Shown here: positions 6,251-7,638 of the stretch, one piece after another
Layout: each line of letters starts with the position of its first letter
Numbering within the stretch: position 1 is the first letter of the stretch
Origin: Alphaproteobacteria bacterium UBA685
GTDB taxonomy: Bacteria; Pseudomonadota; Alphaproteobacteria; Puniceispirillales; Puniceispirillaceae
DNA: 7,638 nucleotides
Reading direction: 5' to 3'
NCBI GenBank assembly: GCA_002299005.1
Contig: DBMZ01000089.1
Coordinates: forward strand, 1 to 7,638
Position numbers and translations under genes: made by a program
The notes under the pieces: generated by a model
What the model was told of the DNA's origin: nothing
Databases searched by the model: none
Seen by the model: only the letters and a program-made list of their open reading frames with translations

Positions 6251-6733
6251 ATGACTGAAAATGTTACTGACCGTGATTTCAAAACCGCAATGGGTCGTTT
6301 CCTGACCGGCGTAACAATTGTTAGCTGTATCCGCCAAGATGGCACCCCCTATGGGCTGACCGTCAATTCTTTTGCCTCTGTCTCGTTAAATCCGCGCCTT
6401 GTTCTATGGTCACTAATCAAAGACAATTCAAGTGCTGAAGATTTCGCCAAGGCGCAAAGCTTTTCAATCGCGTTTCTGGCAGAGGAACAAGGCGATATCT
6501 GTCAAAGATTTGCCTCTGACCATGAGGACCGTTTTGCGGGTGTTGCATGGCATCAAGGCCCATCAGGCGCGCCTATTATCGAAAATGCCTTAACGGTGCT
6601 AGAATGCGCCCCATGGCAACTCCATGATGGCGGCGACCATATTATCCATATTGGTGAAGTGACAGCTATCCATCATAATCCCGACGCACAAAAGCCGATG
6701 AGCTATTTTGCTGGCAAGGTGAATGAGATTTGA
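6251..6733 (+). CDS. Flavin reductase-like FMN-binding split-barrel protein
   Basis: A 160-residue protein of the flavin reductase-like (HpaC/RutF/DIM6-NTAB) family. Such proteins bind FMN or FAD and commonly use NAD(P)H to supply reduced flavin to a partner oxygenase or oxidoreductase. Family blocks are GRFLTGVTIVSC (15-26), YGLTVNSFASVSLNPRLVLW (34-53), FSIAFLAEEQ (71-80), QRFASDHEDRFAGVAW (85-100), GAPIIENALTVLEC (106-119) and HIIHIGEVTAI (130-140). The C-terminal KPMSYFAGKV replaces the usual LxYFRGxY. Length is normal. The ATG has an AGG about 10 bases upstream. The stop codon TGA is shared with the TTG start of the next gene, so translation is probably coupled. No monooxygenase partner is visible; the adjoining flavoprotein is the obvious candidate. 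Confidence 0.88.
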   Translation: MTENVTDRDFKTAMGRFLTGVTIVSCIRQDGTPYGLTVNSFASVSLNPRLVLWSLIKDNSSAEDFAKAQSFSIAFLAEEQGDICQRFASDHEDRFAGVAWHQGPSGAPIIENALTVLECAPWQLHDGGDHIIHIGEVTAIHHNPDAQKPMSYFAGKVNEI

Positions 6734-7593
6734 ATCAAGGCACGTTTCATGCAAAACAACTTCATTTAGTCCTGATAGGCGGCGGTCACGCGCAAATACA
6801 GGTGCTAAAGTCGTTGGGCATGAACCCCATTAATGGCCTTGCAATCACGCTTATAACAGATGTGTTGAACGCCCCCTATTCAGGCATGTTGCCGGGCTTT
6901 GTTGAGGGGGTTTGGCGTGAAGAAGACATCCACATAGATCTCACTAAATTAGCCAGCTTTGCCGGCGCGACACTTATCCATGATGAAGTGTTTGAGATTG
7001 ACGCGGTCAGCAAACAGGTTTGCTTCGAAAACCGCCCTTCGATTGGCTATGATATTCTATCTCTGAATTGCGGCGCGGTACCAGATTTAGACCAGATAAA
7101 GGGCGCGCGCGCTCATTCTATTGCGGTTAAACCAATCGCGCATTTTCTGGCAAAATTACCAGAACAGATTGCCGAGAACCAGCCGTTAAATATCATTGGT
7201 GCAGGCGTGGCAGGGCTTGAGTTAGCCTTTGCTTTTAAGGTGAAATACGCATCTCAAAACCCTGTTATTAATGTGTTTTCAAGGTCAAAACATATCCTGC
7301 CAACCATGCCAAAACGAAGTGGCACGATGCTCTCCCAAAAAGCTGGTGAATCAGGTATTCATATTCATAATAATACAGCCATTACCTCTCTTTCAGCAAC
7401 TGAGCTTAAAGCAGATGATGGCCGCGCCTTTGCGCCCGGATTGAATTTCGTTGTCACAGGCGTCAAGGGTAAAGTGTGCGTCAAGGGCAAAAGCTTGCAC
7501 TTCTGTCAAAATAGAATAATCGTGATTAATGTGTTCCCATTTTGTTTGAACGACTCCTATATCTGCTTGATCAAACTGTGGTACCGTTTTTAA
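6730..7593 (+). CDS. FAD/NAD(P) oxidoreductase of the N-terminal-to-SelD type; C-terminus lost at a junction near 7461
   Basis: The frame encodes 287 residues, but only about residues 1-244 belong to the family. Visible blocks are the FAD-binding LVLIGGGHAQIQVLKSLGM (13-31), the highly characteristic APYSGMLPGFVEG (48-60) with HIDLTKLASFAGATLIHDE (68-86), YDILSLNCG (107-115), AVKPIAHFL (132-140), and a second dinucleotide-binding motif NIIGAGVAGLELAFAF (154-169). These match the pyridine nucleotide-disulfide oxidoreductase domain often fused to, or next to, selenophosphate synthetase SelD. Full domains run to about 360 residues and continue with an Asp-containing AAGDVA-type FAD block, which is missing. 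After NFVVTG (239-244, ending at 7461) the 43-residue tail to the TAA at 7591-7593 matches nothing expected. The TTG start overlaps the preceding stop (TTGA), with AAGG about 10 bases upstream. Treat the 3' end as truncated. Confidence 0.8.
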   Translation: MNQGTFHAKQLHLVLIGGGHAQIQVLKSLGMNPINGLAITLITDVLNAPYSGMLPGFVEGVWREEDIHIDLTKLASFAGATLIHDEVFEIDAVSKQVCFENRPSIGYDILSLNCGAVPDLDQIKGARAHSIAVKPIAHFLAKLPEQIAENQPLNIIGAGVAGLELAFAFKVKYASQNPVINVFSRSKHILPTMPKRSGTMLSQKAGESGIHIHNNTAITSLSATELKADDGRAFAPGLNFVVTGVKGKVCVKGKSLHFCQNRIIVINVFPFCLNDSYICLIKLWYRF

Positions 7594-7638
7594 TAACCAG
7601 TCTTTTCTAGGGAGAAAATCAGCATCAAAAATGGCAAT
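7393..7638 (-). pseudogene. Family 2 glycosyltransferase fragment, 3'-truncated at the junction
   Basis: On the minus strand, from the window edge leftward, an open frame reads IAIFDADFLPRKDWLLKTVP, then QFDQADIGVVQTKWEHIN, HDYSILTEVQAFALDAHFTL. This is typical of processive GT2 enzymes: the metal-binding DxD as FDADF, a VQTRW-HxN-like block, and LDxHFxxE. Such enzymes polymerise or transfer sugars from nucleotide-sugars at the membrane. Homology stops at about 7463; the expected E-Q-x-x-R and the later TED and QxxRW motifs are absent, and the frame ends at TGA (7395-7393) after antisense oxidoreductase sequence. The 5' part would lie beyond the right edge. GC is about 37% by hand count (7465-7638) against about 42% in 7141-7380. 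The GT2 call is confident; whether it belongs here is not. Confidence 0.72.
7460..7495. repeat. Imperfect 18-bp tandem repeat at the gene junction
   Basis: GCGTCAAGGG occurs at 7460-7469 and 7478-7487. The full 18-base units (7460-7477 and 7478-7495) share the ten leading bases and most of an AAA-containing remainder. It coincides with the point where homology to the oxidoreductase ends and homology to the glycosyltransferase begins. On the minus strand the repeat encodes the echoing FALDA and FTLDA. Confidence 0.7.

Noticed and set aside
7462..7593. The last 43 residues of the rightward oxidoreductase frame as a novel C-terminal domain
   Set aside because: The opposite strand of the same bases encodes a recognisable glycosyltransferase, so the plus-strand tail is a shadow translation past the junction.
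1..7638. CRISPR array, insertion sequence, restriction-modification or toxin-antitoxin system
   Set aside because: No regularly spaced repeats, transposase, terminal inverted repeats, nuclease or small paired ORFs were found.

Overview
The window looks like chromosomal DNA of a marine-type alphaproteobacterium of moderate GC content. The main evidence is a leftward gene block (isoaspartyl methyltransferase-like protein, TolC-family outer membrane protein, PopZ/DUF2497-like protein). In many Alphaproteobacteria this block lies directly before valS, so valS is expected beyond the left edge. Assignment below class level (for example SAR116-like) would be a guess.

Layout. Positions 1-413 (minus) hold the N-terminal part of a PopZ-like polar organiser. 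Positions 485-1840 (minus) encode a TolC-family outer membrane efflux protein. Positions 2011-2676 (minus) encode a PCMT-like SAM methyltransferase whose substrate loop lacks the usual residues. A complete tRNA-Cys(GCA) gene lies on the plus strand at 2902-2975. It converges on an orphan Dam-type adenine methyltransferase at 3000-3836 (minus). From 3968 onward the genes read rightward: a YcaD-like MFS transporter, an EamA-family DMT transporter with a TTG start and a good ribosome binding site, a flavin-reductase-domain protein, and a FAD/NAD(P) oxidoreductase of the type found N-terminal to SelD. The last two overlap by the bases TTGA.

The most striking observation is at the right end. The oxidoreductase reads convincingly only to about 7461. 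The remaining 175 or so bases make no sense in that frame, but on the opposite strand they encode a clear piece of a family 2 glycosyltransferase (a DAD motif, then an aromatic- and His-rich block ending in LDAHFTL). That homology in turn stops at about 7463. Two unrelated, oppositely oriented genes are therefore joined within a few bases, beside an 18-base imperfect tandem repeat. This is either a real inversion or rearrangement that truncated both genes, or a chimeric read or assembly join; the proximity to the window end favours the second.

No gene-free stretch exceeds about 225 bases. No CRISPR array, insertion sequence, restriction enzyme partner or phage gene was seen, and I do not see a convincing new multigene system. 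The orphan Dam, the scarcity of GATC and GANTC sites, the divergent PCMT and the flavin reductase/SelD-type oxidoreductase pair are the biologically interesting points.
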